A DNA stretch of 64,000 nt from an uncultured Saccharophagus sp. (GCA_937920545.1 CAKZUG010000002.1:62001-126000), one strand, 5' to 3'. Positions 39,194-50,371 are shown, numbered from the stretch's first letter. Numbers and translations: made by a program. Notes: a model not told the origin generated them from the sequence alone.

Positions 39194-40504
39194 TTATGTC
39201 TCTGCTTTTACGCTATTGGTTTCCCCTAATATATTTTGTTCTCCTTCTGACTTAGCGATAATAGTTGCGCAGCAACTATCACTAAAAATATTGACCGCTG
39301 TGCGCGCCATATCCAGAAGCCTGTCAGTAATTAACAGTAATCCAATCCCTTCAAGCGGTAAACCAATGGCACTCAATATGACCGTAATGGCTACAAGGCT
39401 TGCCGAGGGTACACCTGCTACACCAATCGAGGTGAGTAATGCTACCGCGACAATAGTAAATTGCACGCCAAGTGTTAGCTCTAGACCATATGCTTGCGCG
39501 ATAAACATAGCGGCAACACATTCGTATAATGCTGTGCCGTCCATATTGACGGTTGCGCCTAATGGTAAAACAAATGAGCAAGTACGCTTAGAAACGCGGG
39601 CATTTTTTTCCATGCAGTCCATGGTAATCGGCAGTGTGCCTGCCGACGACGCGGTAGAAAAGCCGGTTAACAGCGCGGGTGCCATTGCGCGAACTTGTCT
39701 GTAAGGGTTGCGTACTTTACCCAGCGTGCGTAACAGAATAGGCATGGCCACAAAAGCATGCAGCAATAATGCAATCACTACCGTTAAAAAGAATGCCAGC
39801 ATATTTTGTAAAATTTCAATACCTGCATTCGCAATCGTCACGGTGACCAAGCCAAACACACCAAAGGGAGCCAGTTTCATAATAAGATGCGTCATGTGCA
39901 TCATCACATCAAACACGCCTTGCCAAAACTGCCGCAGTGTTTGGCTTAACGCGGTATCGATGCGCAGCATAAAAAAGCCAAATAAAATACCAAATGTAAT
40001 CAAGCCAAGCATTTGGCCGTCGGCGGCCGCTTCAAAAAGGTTGGGTGGCACCATGCGTAAAAAAATACTGGCAAAATCACCTGCGCCTTTCCCCTCGACT
40101 TTTTCAAGCTGTTGGTTAACGGATTCAGAACTGCTTAAATTAAATGCTTCGCGTGCAGGTTCACCGTTTATTTCGCCGGGTGTCATGGCGTTAACAACGG
40201 TTAAGCCAATTAAAATAGCAATCGTGCTACTCAGTAGATAAAAGCCGAGAGTTTTTGCGCCCATGCGTCCAACAGCATCACCTTTACCCATACTGGCAAC
40301 ACCGCAAATAATGGATGATACAATAAGCGGGATAATGATCATTTTTAGCGCATTCAGAAAAAATGTTCCCACAAAGCTGCATAGCGATAAGATATAGGCG
40401 GGTACACCAGCTTCAGTGCCAACATTGTTTAGCGTCGCGCCAACACCAAGAGCCAGCACAATAGAAATAAGAATTTGTATATAAAGTGGAGGTGATTTAA
40501 TCAT
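39194..40504 (-). CDS. Dicarboxylate/amino acid:cation symporter (SDF family)
   Basis: GFSTASSAGTLPITMDCMEKN, LPLGATVNMDGTALYECVAAMFIAQAYG, DRLLDMARTAVNIFSDSCCATIIA. Confidence 0.93.
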   Translation of the reverse strand: MIKSPPLYIQILISIVLALGVGATLNNVGTEAGVPAYILSLCSFVGTFFLNALKMIIIPLIVSSIICGVASMGKGDAVGRMGAKTLGFYLLSSTIAILIGLTVVNAMTPGEINGEPAREAFNLSSSESVNQQLEKVEGKGAGDFASIFLRMVPPNLFEAAADGQMLGLITFGILFGFFMLRIDTALSQTLRQFWQGVFDVMMHMTHLIMKLAPFGVFGLVTVTIANAGIEILQNMLAFFLTVVIALLLHAFVAMPILLRTLGKVRNPYRQVRAMAPALLTGFSTASSAGTLPITMDCMEKNARVSKRTCSFVLPLGATVNMDGTALYECVAAMFIAQAYGLELTLGVQFTIVAVALLTSIGVAGVPSASLVAITVILSAIGLPLEGIGLLLITDRLLDMARTAVNIFSDSCCATIIAKSEGEQNILGETNSVKAET

Positions 40505-40634
40505 AGTAAGCCTATTATGCTGTTAACCCAAAAGAAGCTAACACGTTATTTTTTATTAAATTACGGTTTAATAATGCGAATATACATGTGACTGTTACAA
40601 TAATAGAGCCATATCTATGTTTAAGTAAATCACT

Positions 40635-41525
40635 ATGAAAACACATACATCCCGCCCACGTAAAAAACCTTCATTGCTGAAGGGGTATATATCGCTGATG
40701 CGTTTAAATAAGCCGATAGGTATTTACCTCGTTATGTGGCCCGCTTTATGGGGCTTATGGTTGGCTTCGGACCTCTTGCCTGATATTAAATTGATTGTCA
40801 TCTTCATTGTAGGTGCTGTTGTTATGCGCTCGGCAGGATGTGTTATTAATGATTATGCCGATAGAAAAATTGATGGCCGCGTAAAGCGCACGGCTATGCG
40901 GCCCATCGCAGCAGGGGTGATTTCATCTTCAGAAGCGTTAGTACTGTTTGGATTGTTACTTATTATCGGATTAATGCTGGTACTCCTGACGAATATGCAA
41001 ACGGTCATGTGGTCTTTTGGCGCGGTCATACTCGCGACTATATACCCCTTTATGAAGCGTTACACTCATATGCCCCAGTTATTTTTAGGCGCGGCTTTTG
41101 CCTGGGCTATACCAATGGCGTTTACGGCTCAGTCAGAATCACTGCCGCCAGCGTTATGGTTGGTGTATACCGCCGTGGTTTTATGGGCAGTAACGTACGA
41201 CACTTTTTATGCGATGGTAGATCGTGATGATGATCTTAAAATCGGAGTCAAGTCGACCGCTATATTGTTTGGTGATGCCGATAAAATAATGACAGCATGT
41301 TTACAGCTCTTAACTCTTTTGGCTTTAGCTTTGGCTGGCGAGCGGTTTGAGTTGGGTTTAATGTATAAGTGTGCGCTGCTTATTGTGTCGCTCTTGTTTA
41401 TATACCAGCAATACCTGATTAAAGATCGCGACCCTCATAAGTGCTTTCAGGCGTTTCTCAATAATAATTGGGTCGGTATGGTTATCTTTTTAGGTATTGT
41501 GCTCGATAAATTAGAGCTTATTTAG
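40635..41525 (+). CDS. ubiA: 4-hydroxybenzoate octaprenyltransferase UbiA
   Basis: LMRLNKPIGIYLVMWPALWGLWLAS, GCVINDYADRKIDGRVKRTAMRPIAAG, YDTFYAMVDRDDDLKIGVKSTAILFG. Confidence 0.95.
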   Translation: MKTHTSRPRKKPSLLKGYISLMRLNKPIGIYLVMWPALWGLWLASDLLPDIKLIVIFIVGAVVMRSAGCVINDYADRKIDGRVKRTAMRPIAAGVISSSEALVLFGLLLIIGLMLVLLTNMQTVMWSFGAVILATIYPFMKRYTHMPQLFLGAAFAWAIPMAFTAQSESLPPALWLVYTAVVLWAVTYDTFYAMVDRDDDLKIGVKSTAILFGDADKIMTACLQLLTLLALALAGERFELGLMYKCALLIVSLLFIYQQYLIKDRDPHKCFQAFLNNNWVGMVIFLGIVLDKLELI

Positions 41526-41572
41526 CCGTAATATACCGGCCCTCTCACACTGCTCGCTTGCAAATATCCGCA

Positions 41573-41590
41573 CTGTCATAAAAGCGTCAT
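41573..41590 (+). promoter_or_regulatory. PhoB box upstream of phoB
   Basis: CTGTCATAAAAGCGTCAT. Confidence 0.9.
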
Positions 41591-41644
41591 ACACATCGTG
41601 AATACTCAGGCTTCACATTATTCTATATTTAGGTTCCAGAGATT

Positions 41645-42346
41645 ATGAACGGCAAAACCATCTTAGTGGTAGACGATGAACAGTCCATACGCGATATGCT
41701 ACGTTTGGCATTAGAAATGGCTGACTTTAACGTAATAGAAGCCGATAACGCCCAGACGGCACATTCTGTTATTGTGGATACGCCCCCTCATCTTATTTTA
41801 CTCGATTGGATGATGCCTGGGACTAGCGGTATTGAACTGGCTAGACGCCTAAAAAAAGATGACGTCACGTGTGATATCCCTATTATTATGCTCACCGCTA
41901 AAGGCGAAGAAGACAATAAAATACAAGGGTTAGAAATAGGCGCAGATGATTATATTACCAAACCGTTTTCGCCCCGTGAGTTACTTGCTAGGCTCAAAGC
42001 GGTTTTGCGTAGAACAGTGGTGAACGCTGAGACCAAACCTATAGAAGTCGATCAGCTCTGCCTGAACCCGCAAAGTCACCGTGTGACAATTGATGCGCAA
42101 CCGATACAAATTGGCCCAACAGAATACCGCCTGCTAGAATTCTTCCTCACCCATCAAGATAGAGTATATAATCGCGGTCAATTACTTGATCATGTCTGGG
42201 GCGGTAATGTGTATGTTGAGGAGCGCACGGTAGACGTACATATTCGACGTTTACGAAAGGCGCTCACGATTAACAACCACGATAAGCTTATCCAGACAGT
42301 CAGGGGGGCGGGTTACCGTTTTTCAGCGCAAGATTCGCAGCTTTAA
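41645..42346 (+). CDS. phoB: Phosphate regulon response regulator PhoB
   Basis: ILVVDDEQSIRDMLRLALEMADF, LLDWMMPGTSGIELAR, GADDYITKPFSPRELLARLKAVLRR, GPTEYRLLEFF. Confidence 0.95.
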   Translation: MNGKTILVVDDEQSIRDMLRLALEMADFNVIEADNAQTAHSVIVDTPPHLILLDWMMPGTSGIELARRLKKDDVTCDIPIIMLTAKGEEDNKIQGLEIGADDYITKPFSPRELLARLKAVLRRTVVNAETKPIEVDQLCLNPQSHRVTIDAQPIQIGPTEYRLLEFFLTHQDRVYNRGQLLDHVWGGNVYVEERTVDVHIRRLRKALTINNHDKLIQTVRGAGYRFSAQDSQL

Positions 42347-42395
42347 ACATATATTAACCCTTATTCACTCAATCATCACAATAGATTAGAATTAT

Positions 42396-43703
42396 ATGAT
42401 TCAAAAAGGGTTACGTGTTGAGCTCAGTATATTGGCAGTATCTGTGGTGGGCGCGCTCATTATTGGGCTAGCAACAGGGTATACACACCTTTTGCTTATT
42501 GCCGTGCTAGCGGTTTATATTGCCTATTTATTAAAAAGCCTAGCCACACTTGAGCGCTGGGTGGTGGCAGCCCGAGACAAAAGCATTAAAAGTAATCCGC
42601 TGGGTGGTGTGCACGGTGAAATTATCGAAGATATTGTTTCGCTCGCCAAACGTTACCGTAATGATAAGCGTAGGCTACAAGCTCTTATTTTACGTATTCA
42701 AGATATGGCCAGCGCGCTCAGCAATGGTGTTGTGCTTATCGATAAAGATGGCAATATTGAGTGGTGGAATCAGCCCGCTAAGGGACTTTTGGGTTTTAAG
42801 CCAGTGGACCGAGGGCATAAACTCACCAATATTATCCGCCATCCTAGTTTTGTGCAGTATTTCGAGCAGCAGCAATATGGTAAGCCACTCAAACTGAAAG
42901 GGGCTCGCCGTGTAAATCAGCATATTCAATTTAACATTTACTTTTTTGGGCGAGGTGAACGTTTAGTCACTCTCACGGATGTATCACGCATGGTGATGCT
43001 TGAAGATATGCGCCGTGACTTTATTGCTAATGTTTCGCATGAAATGCGTACGCCGCTTACCGTTATTCGCGGTTACCTAGAAACGCTCAATAACTTTGAC
43101 GAAGTCCCACAAAAAGTATGGAAAAAAGCCATGGGTTCCATGGAGCAGCAATGCAGCCGTATGACGGCATTGGTCAATGATTTAATTACGTTAAGTGAAT
43201 TAGAAACCGCGCAAACAGAGCATAAAAAGCAGCCAGTCAATGTGTATCAATTGCTTAACAATATTATCAATGATGCCAAAGCTATTACATCGTCTGGGTT
43301 ACATCAATTGAAGGTCGATGCTGATGAGTATTTAACCATTAAAGGTAATGAGAAAGAGCTTCATAGCGCGGTGTCGAATCTTGTGATTAATGCAGTCAAG
43401 TACTCCCCTTTGGGGGGAGACATCACAGCCAGTGCCGCCATAGTGCAAAACGAAGTCGTGATTCAAGTCACCGATACTGGGCCGGGTATTGATGCCAAGC
43501 ATTTACCCCGTTTAACCGAGCGTTTCTACCGAGTAGACGATAGTCGAAACAGTCAAACAGGTGGAACGGGCTTGGGTTTAGCTATTGTGAAGCATGTGCT
43601 TCTACGTCATGATGGGGAGCTTAAAATAAGCAGCAAGATAGGTGTAGGCAGTACATTTAGTTGTTTGTTTTCGGCTGACTGCTTGGTTAGCTCGAAAACT
43701 TAA
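42396..43703 (+). CDS. phoR: Phosphate regulon sensor kinase PhoR
   Basis: DMRRDFIANVSHEMRTPLTVIRGYLETL, VSNLVINAVKYSP, TGGTGLGLAIVKHVLLRH; adjacent to phoB. Confidence 0.95.
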   Translation: MIQKGLRVELSILAVSVVGALIIGLATGYTHLLLIAVLAVYIAYLLKSLATLERWVVAARDKSIKSNPLGGVHGEIIEDIVSLAKRYRNDKRRLQALILRIQDMASALSNGVVLIDKDGNIEWWNQPAKGLLGFKPVDRGHKLTNIIRHPSFVQYFEQQQYGKPLKLKGARRVNQHIQFNIYFFGRGERLVTLTDVSRMVMLEDMRRDFIANVSHEMRTPLTVIRGYLETLNNFDEVPQKVWKKAMGSMEQQCSRMTALVNDLITLSELETAQTEHKKQPVNVYQLLNNIINDAKAITSSGLHQLKVDADEYLTIKGNEKELHSAVSNLVINAVKYSPLGGDITASAAIVQNEVVIQVTDTGPGIDAKHLPRLTERFYRVDDSRNSQTGGTGLGLAIVKHVLLRHDGELKISSKIGVGSTFSCLFSADCLVSSKT

Positions 43704-43950
43704 TGCGCTTCGATATATTTTTAGTGATGAATGGATGCATGTATATAAAAACGCCATAAGTATATTTTTATTATTAGCTTTTACATGAATCAATTAATCA
43801 CACTTGGCTGCTGGCGCGTAATCGTTAAAGTGAATCATGCCTCATCCATGTATCTATTTCTGTATAGATCACACATCCCATTTTGTTACTTAAGATACAG
43901 GTGGCGCGATGTTTGACGCATTCCTATAACCCCTTAATTAGGTAAACCTT

Positions 43951-45144
43951 GTGACTGAGCGTGTTTATCAATCTCGTTTTATTTCTTCTATTAATGATAT
44001 TTGCCCTAAAAAATGGGATGCGTTATTTGACACCGCTTACCCTTTTTTAAAACACGCATTTTTGCTTAGCTTAGAAAATACAGGTTGTACCACACAGGCT
44101 TCAGGCTGGCTGCCCTGTCATTGTCTTATTGAGTACGGTGACAGCCTGGTGGGTGCATGTATTCTTTATCAAAAAACGCATTCTTATGGTGAATATGTTT
44201 TCGATCATGGCTGGGCTGATGCGTATTATCGCAATGGCTACGAATATTACCCCAAGTTAGTGAGTGCGATTCCTTTTACCCCTGCAACCGGGCCGCGATT
44301 ATCGGTGAACCCTGATTACGATAATGAGCAAATTGTTTTACTGCTAGAAGATGCCATACAGACATGTGTAGATGAAGCGCAAATCAGTTCTGTGCATGTG
44401 CTTTTCCCTGATGCCCAGTCAAGTACATTGTTACATCGTCTGGATTCGTCTTTACTATGGCAAAAGCGCATAGGTTGCCAGTTTCATTGGTTTAACGAAG
44501 GTTTCGCGAGTTTTGATGATTTTCTAGCGAGTTTTAGCTCTAGAAAGCGTAAAAACATAAAGAAAGAGCGTCAAAAAGTAGCTCAGTATGGTTTTAATAT
44601 TATTGTTAAGACTGCCAATGACATCACGCAGGATCAGTGGCAAGATTTTTATGTGCTTTACAATCAGACATACCTGAAGCGTAGTCATCGTCATGGCTAT
44701 TTAACATCGGCATTTTTTGAATCGTTGACACAAAATTTAGGTGACAATGTCGCCATGTGTCAAGTGTGGCGCGATCAAACGATGATTGCAGCTGCACTTT
44801 ACTTTAACGATAATGAAACGTTATACGGGCGTTATTGGGGCGCGATTGAAGAGATACCAGGTTTGCATTTTGAGGCATGCTATTACCAAGGTATCGAATA
44901 CGCGATAACTAAAAAGTTAAAGCGTTTCGACCCTGGCGCGCAAGGTGAGCATAAAATTCAACGCGGTTTTACACCGATCCAAACAACGTCGTTGCATTAC
45001 ATTGCTCATCATGATTTTAGCCAAGCTATCTCTCAGTTTTTAGGGCAAGAAGCAAAGCAGACACAAAATTACATTGCTGATGCACGCACATACTTACCAT
45101 TTAAAGACGGAAGTAAGCTCAAGCCTATAGATGTTTTAAACTAA
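43951..45144 (+). CDS. GNAT/FemAB-like peptidogalycan-biosynthesis acetyltransferase family protein
   Basis: SSRKRKNIKKERQKV, YGRYWGAIEEIPGLHFEACYYQGIEYAI, FDPGAQGEHKIQRGF; GTG start. Confidence 0.85.
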   Translation: MTERVYQSRFISSINDICPKKWDALFDTAYPFLKHAFLLSLENTGCTTQASGWLPCHCLIEYGDSLVGACILYQKTHSYGEYVFDHGWADAYYRNGYEYYPKLVSAIPFTPATGPRLSVNPDYDNEQIVLLLEDAIQTCVDEAQISSVHVLFPDAQSSTLLHRLDSSLLWQKRIGCQFHWFNEGFASFDDFLASFSSRKRKNIKKERQKVAQYGFNIIVKTANDITQDQWQDFYVLYNQTYLKRSHRHGYLTSAFFESLTQNLGDNVAMCQVWRDQTMIAAALYFNDNETLYGRYWGAIEEIPGLHFEACYYQGIEYAITKKLKRFDPGAQGEHKIQRGFTPIQTTSLHYIAHHDFSQAISQFLGQEAKQTQNYIADARTYLPFKDGSKLKPIDVLN

Positions 45145-45157
45145 TGTCTTTTCATTG

Positions 45158-45565
45158 TTAGGCGTAACGTGCCTGGCCTCGATATAAGCCTTTGAACTCT
45201 TTACCTGCGTTATCAAACTTGGCGTAATGCTTGCCTCGATACTCTATTTGATTTTCGGTTTTTGGTGAGGCTAATGTACGCTTAGATGTTGGTTGTGCGG
45301 TAGCGGTATTTGGTTGTTTGCTTTTCCCTTTAAGCGCTGACTGGGTAAGGTTGGTTAAGTTTTCTTCTCCGGTCGCCGTTGCTAACTTTGAGCACATCAT
45401 AAGAGTGCGTGATGACTGTGTTTTTTTTGCGTATCGCCCCAGCTTTATTAAAAATGACTCATCTGATAAACGCAGCTTCTCACCAAATTCACTTTCGATC
45501 AGTTTTATACAATTTCTAGCCACAATAAGGTTAGATGAGCTCAGTGCCCAGTTTTCATTTTGCAT
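45158..45565 (-). CDS. Hypothetical protein
   Basis: 135-aa ORF; no recognised family; independent coding context. Confidence 0.5.
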   Translation of the reverse strand: MQNENWALSSSNLIVARNCIKLIESEFGEKLRLSDESFLIKLGRYAKKTQSSRTLMMCSKLATATGEENLTNLTQSALKGKSKQPNTATAQPTSKRTLASPKTENQIEYRGKHYAKFDNAGKEFKGLYRGQARYA

Positions 45566-46033
45566 AGCCTTACTCCATTGTGAAAATACAGTTACATTGT
45601 TAACTAAATTATCAGTTGAAGGCGAAAAGTACTATTGTCCAAATTACTCAAAGCGTGGTGTAACCGAGCGGTTTGGCACTATGTACATCGTCTAAAGTAG
45701 TATAAACCGACTTACTATTAAACATAGTCTACTGACTGTGTAAATATTCGGCATTTATTAGAATTTTGGATTCTATGCTTAAGGGCTGGTATTGGAACCA
45801 GTTCACATAAAGTAAGTTGTTATAATGTGATGATTTTTTAGCTCAGGCTCAACTTTTTTACATTTAAAAAAAGAATATAAAACCACGGTGATGGCTAAGT
45901 TGGCTATATAGGTGGGCGATATAGATGGCTTAATATGTTTGGCGGGTATTGCTGAGACTAGTTCCGAGATAGCGGCAGGGCAATGAGGCGCGCCCATAAA
46001 AAGGGTGCGCCTGAACAGAAAGTAAACCTAGGG

Positions 46034-47332
46034 TTAGATAAGGCCAAATAGTTTTGGTAAAAACTCACTGATTGCTGGGAATGCCGTCACGAGAATAAGC
46101 GATAAAAACATCGCGGCATACAGCGGTAAGAGTGGTTTTATCACATCGGTTATGGATGTTTTACCAATACTACACCCCACAAATAAGACGCTGCCCACAG
46201 GTGGCGTACATAAGCCAATACTTAAGTTGAGTATCATAATAATACCAAAGTGCAGCGGCGAAATACCCAAGCTTTCAACAATAGGCAAAAAGATCGGCGT
46301 GAAAATTAAGATCGCTGGCGTCATATCCATAAACGTGCCCACAGCTAACAGTAAAAAGTTAATCAGCAGTAAGATCATAATGGGGCTGTCAGTGAGCGCA
46401 AGCAATGAGCTACTGATTTGCTGAGGAATATTCTCGTAAGAGAGTAACCAGCTCATTGCCGATGACGCTGCAATTAACAGCATTACAATGGCCGTTGTCG
46501 ATACCGATTTACTGATAATGTCGGGCATATCAGCAAAGCTAATTTCACGGTAAATTAAAAGTGATAATAGCAACGAGTACAAAACCGCAATGGCGCCTGC
46601 TTCAGTTGGGGTAAACCAACCGCCGATAATGCCGCCAATCACAAGTACCACTAAAAACAAGCTCGGTACTGCACCCGCTGTTTTACTTAAGGCTTCGGCA
46701 AGCGAAATTTTCGCGCCCATAGGGTAGTTGTTCTTTTTAGCGTAAATAGCGCAAACTAGCATCAATGAAAGCGCCACTAAAATACCGGGTAAATAACCCG
46801 CAATAAATAAGGCCGCAATAGAGACACCGCCACTGGCAAGCGAGTAAATAATCAGTACGTTGCTTGGCGGAATAAGCATACCCGTAGTGGAAGCGGTAAC
46901 GGTAACGGCAGTATTGAAGTTTTTATCGTAACCCTCTTTGTTCATCGAGGGGATCATGAATCCACCAATAGCCGATGTGGATGCTACAGCCGAACCCGAA
47001 ATAGAGCCAAACAGCGTACAGGCAATCACGTTTACAAATGCTAAACCGCCCGGCAAGCGCCCAACAATGACCTTAGCAAACTCAATCAGGCGTTTTGCGA
47101 TACCGCCTTGTCCCATAATAAAGCCAGACAAGATAAAAAACGGGATAGCCAATAAGGCAAAGCTATCCACACCCGATGTCATGCGCTGTGCAATGGTGGT
47201 CACGGCGGGTAAAAAGTCGATAGTGAAAAGCATGGTGACAAGCGCTGAAAGCGCAATCGAAATAGCAATCGGGACGTTAAGCACCAATAAGATGACAAAA
47301 ACGACCAAAAGTATAAGAGCTGTAAATTCCAT
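46034..47332 (-). CDS. TRAP transporter large permease (DctM family)
   Basis: IPFFILSGFIMGQGGIAKRLIEFA, GGFMIPSMNKEGYDKNF, FTPTEAGAIAV, LNLSIGLCTPPVGSVLFVG. Confidence 0.93.
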   Translation of the reverse strand: MEFTALILLVVFVILLVLNVPIAISIALSALVTMLFTIDFLPAVTTIAQRMTSGVDSFALLAIPFFILSGFIMGQGGIAKRLIEFAKVIVGRLPGGLAFVNVIACTLFGSISGSAVASTSAIGGFMIPSMNKEGYDKNFNTAVTVTASTTGMLIPPSNVLIIYSLASGGVSIAALFIAGYLPGILVALSLMLVCAIYAKKNNYPMGAKISLAEALSKTAGAVPSLFLVVLVIGGIIGGWFTPTEAGAIAVLYSLLLSLLIYREISFADMPDIISKSVSTTAIVMLLIAASSAMSWLLSYENIPQQISSSLLALTDSPIMILLLINFLLLAVGTFMDMTPAILIFTPIFLPIVESLGISPLHFGIIMILNLSIGLCTPPVGSVLFVGCSIGKTSITDVIKPLLPLYAAMFLSLILVTAFPAISEFLPKLFGLI

Positions 47333-47348
47333 ATTAATTTACCTTGTA

Positions 47349-47867
47349 TTAAGACGTTGTCTCAGTGTTATTAGACATTAACGCACTATTGGCCGCGTTA
47401 GATTTTATTAGAAACTCAAGGGTATAAATCACAAAAAGCACACCGGTTAAAGGTGTGACTAAAAAGACATAGCCCATTTGAATGCTGAGTGCAGCTGCCA
47501 CTTGGTTCAGTTCAAACGCAATAATTACGCGGTTTGTACCGCCAATAATTAAAATAATAATCGCAAATGCAGCGCAACAGGCCAAAATAAAGTATTCGAT
47601 ATTTTTGCGGCTAGCGGGGGCCATTTTTTGTACAAAAAAATCAATACCCAAGTGCATACCCTTACGGTACGCAAATGCTGACCCTAAAAACGAAATCCAA
47701 ATCAGTAAAAAGCGCGCAAGCTCTTCAGTAAATGGGCTGGGTTTAGGCAAGATAAAGCGCGTAATCACCTGCCAAGTCACGTCGGCAACTAACAAGATCA
47801 TCAGTATCATTAAGAATATTTCGAGTGCGCGGTCGAGGCGCACACAGCTTTTAAGTAAACACGTCAT
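47349..47867 (-). CDS. TRAP transporter small permease (DctQ family)
   Basis: PSPFTEELARFLLIWISFLGSAFAYRKGMHLGIDFF. Confidence 0.92.
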   Translation of the reverse strand: MTCLLKSCVRLDRALEIFLMILMILLVADVTWQVITRFILPKPSPFTEELARFLLIWISFLGSAFAYRKGMHLGIDFFVQKMAPASRKNIEYFILACCAAFAIIILIIGGTNRVIIAFELNQVAAALSIQMGYVFLVTPLTGVLFVIYTLEFLIKSNAANSALMSNNTETTS

Positions 47868-47869
47868 TA

Positions 47870-48862
47870 TTATTTTCCTTTCGCGATAATTTTTTCAATA
47901 ACAGGGCCTAGCTCGCTTTGCTTGTATTTTTCGATCATGCTGGCAACGCTTTGCTGGAATAGGCTTTTATCTGCTTTCATGACCTGTACGCCGGCCGCTT
48001 TTACCGCGTCTAGCGCTTCTTGAGTCGATTTAGCCCATAACTCACGTTGATGCACAACGGATTCATCCATAGCAAGCTGTAACCATTCTTGTTGCTGTGG
48101 CGTGAGCTTGTTCCACGTGTGTGTCCCAATAATTAAGATATCAGGAATCGATGTGTGCTCATCGAGTAAATAATACTTACACACCTCGTAATGCTTCGAT
48201 AAGTAAAAGCTCGGCGGGTTGTTCTCTGCGCCATCGACCACACCTTGCTGTAAGCTTGTGTATAGCTCGCCCCAAGAAATAGGCGTGGGTGAACCGCCCA
48301 TGGTATCAACCATTTCCACGGCCATTGGGCTTGAAAGCACGCGAATCTTCATGCCTTTTAAGTCTGAAGGCTGTGTGATGGGCTTGGTTTTTGAGTAAAA
48401 GCTACGGCTGCCTGCATCGTAATAACCTAATCCTTTCACGCGAAAGGGGATACCTTCATTGAGTAGGTCTTTACCTACGTCGCTGTTGAGCGTTGTCCAA
48501 AGGTGGTCTTGATCGTTAAAGAGGTACGGTAGGCTAAACACGCGCATGGCGGGAACGAACGCTTCCATCGAGCTGGCCGACACTTTTGTCATCGACAAAC
48601 TGCCAATTTGTAAAAGCTCAATGAGTTCGCGCTCAGAGCCTAATTGGCCAGATGCATATATCGCAACATCCATGGTGTTGTTTGAGTGGTGCTTTAAGCG
48701 CTCGCCTAAAAAATCCATGGCTTTGTGTACGGGGTGGGTATTGTCGAGTGTATGTGCAATCCGCAGGGTGATATCTGCTTTAGCTTGGCTAATTGCAGCA
48801 AAGGCACAGAGTGCCACACCACAAGCAAGTTTGGTGAGTGAGTTATGGGGTGTTTTTAGCAT
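47870..48862 (-). CDS. TRAP transporter substrate-binding protein (DctP family)
   Basis: LRIAHTLDNTHPVHKAMDFLGERL, LKGMKIRVLSSPMAVEMVDTMGGSPTPISWGELYTSLQQGVVDGAENNPPSF. Confidence 0.93.
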   Translation of the reverse strand: MLKTPHNSLTKLACGVALCAFAAISQAKADITLRIAHTLDNTHPVHKAMDFLGERLKHHSNNTMDVAIYASGQLGSERELIELLQIGSLSMTKVSASSMEAFVPAMRVFSLPYLFNDQDHLWTTLNSDVGKDLLNEGIPFRVKGLGYYDAGSRSFYSKTKPITQPSDLKGMKIRVLSSPMAVEMVDTMGGSPTPISWGELYTSLQQGVVDGAENNPPSFYLSKHYEVCKYYLLDEHTSIPDILIIGTHTWNKLTPQQQEWLQLAMDESVVHQRELWAKSTQEALDAVKAAGVQVMKADKSLFQQSVASMIEKYKQSELGPVIEKIIAKGK

Positions 48863-48874
48863 TGTTGTATCCCT

Positions 48875-49774
48875 TTATAAGTTAAATTGATCAGCAGGCA
48901 CAATCGCACCGCGATGAGAGATCACCAGTGCGGCACAGGCTTGGCCAGCAGCCACGGCAGTTTTTGCATCTTTATTATTAAGGCGGGCAGCAAGGTAGGC
49001 CCCATTGAATGAATCGCCAGCAGCGGTGGTATCAATCGGGTTAACTTTAACGGGTACAGGAATGTGCGTTGTTTCACCGTCGGCATACAGTAAGCAACCA
49101 TTAATACCGTCTTTAACAATCACTTCACTCACGCCCGCTTCAACATAGCGCGCTACGCATTCGTGTGTAGTGTGCTCACCATGTAACACTTTTTCGTCGT
49201 CAAAGCTCGGTAATGCTGTATCGGTGCGAGTCAGCATGGCGTTAAATACATGGTCAGTACGTGTTTTATCTGGCCAACTTGCCGGGCGGTAATTGATATC
49301 AAAGACCACTTTGCCGCCGTTTGTGCGGTAATCGTCTAAAAACGCCCAAAGTTTATTTAGCGTCGCATCGCTGTATAGCGAGAGTGTAATGCCGCTCAAA
49401 TATAAATAAGGGTAGGGTTTTAATGCGTCAAATAATGAGGGGAAGTCTTCAAAGAGTGTGCGAGCAGGTGCGTTTTGACGCCAGTACTGGAAAGTACGCT
49501 CGCCTTCATCATCCGTTTGAATCATATAAAGGCCAGGTAATGCCCCTTCTTTTTTCATAACAAGGTCGCAACCTACTCCTTCTGCTTTCCATGCATCGAT
49601 CATGTCGCGGCTAAAGTCATCAACACCAAGTGCCGTTACATAGTCGACTTCACCACCAAGACGAGAGAGATAAACAGCAGTGTTAAGGGTGTCTCCACCA
49701 AAACCTAAGCGGTACATCGGTGCTTGTGCTGATGACAGCTCAAGCATACATTCACCAATTGCGGCAATTTTCAC
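48875..49774 (-). CDS. kdgK: PfkB-family sugar kinase, likely 2-keto-3-deoxygluconate kinase
   Basis: IGECMLELS, FGGDTLNTAVYLSRLG, VFDINYRPASWPD, DTTAAGDSFNGAYLAA; operon with TRAP transporter. Confidence 0.87.
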   Translation of the reverse strand: MKIAAIGECMLELSSAQAPMYRLGFGGDTLNTAVYLSRLGGEVDYVTALGVDDFSRDMIDAWKAEGVGCDLVMKKEGALPGLYMIQTDDEGERTFQYWRQNAPARTLFEDFPSLFDALKPYPYLYLSGITLSLYSDATLNKLWAFLDDYRTNGGKVVFDINYRPASWPDKTRTDHVFNAMLTRTDTALPSFDDEKVLHGEHTTHECVARYVEAGVSEVIVKDGINGCLLYADGETTHIPVPVKVNPIDTTAAGDSFNGAYLAARLNNKDAKTAVAAGQACAALVISHRGAIVPADQFNL

Positions 49775-50371
49775 AAAGAAACTCCGTTTTTATATTAAAA
49801 GTTGATTACTAAAATAGGCCGGCTAAGCGATACGCTGCATACAGAATACGGTAATCGATTGTCATCGATAGCCTAGATTTATTATTTATGGTTATTCACA
49901 AAGCGACGTGCGCTTATGTTATTCGATATCTCTATTAGTTATGTGAATAAACAAACTGCATTATCAAACATACGCATCTAATTGCGGGAGCGTCATTTAA
50001 TAAATTTAAACAGTCAAAGTCAATCAAAGCCTTTAATTATTAATCATAAGGGTCGTATTGTGGGTGTATGTACTCAAAAGCTTGCGGGGGTGTGTAGATT
50101 CGGGTCAATGTTCTGCAAAGTAGATGAAACATTGCTTGTGATTTTAGATCTGCTCAACACTCGACATTGACGGTATGTATTTACTTTAAGCGATAAAAAG
50201 CCCATATAGTATTGTGTGTTTTTTAGACGCACTTGGCATTTTTGGTTATTTATTGACTCATTTATGGTGGATCGTGATGAAGTGCCGCTGTGTAAGTTTT
50301 CATTTGTATTATTGTAACTGTAGTAATGGGAGCCGATAAATGACAATTTTTAACAATTAACGGCATTTTTT

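Noticed and set aside
39117-40241. Plus-strand ORFs of 195 and 177 aa opposite the SDF symporter
   Set aside because: The minus-strand SDF protein has unmistakable motifs; the opposite ORFs have none
45803-45997. 64-aa minus ORF downstream of the TRAP operon
   Set aside because: No signal, domain or convincing start context; likely spurious
49982-50346. Small ORFs on both strands in the kdgK/lyase intergenic region
   Set aside because: Short, mutually overlapping, without recognised domains or ribosome-binding sites; region more likely regulatory
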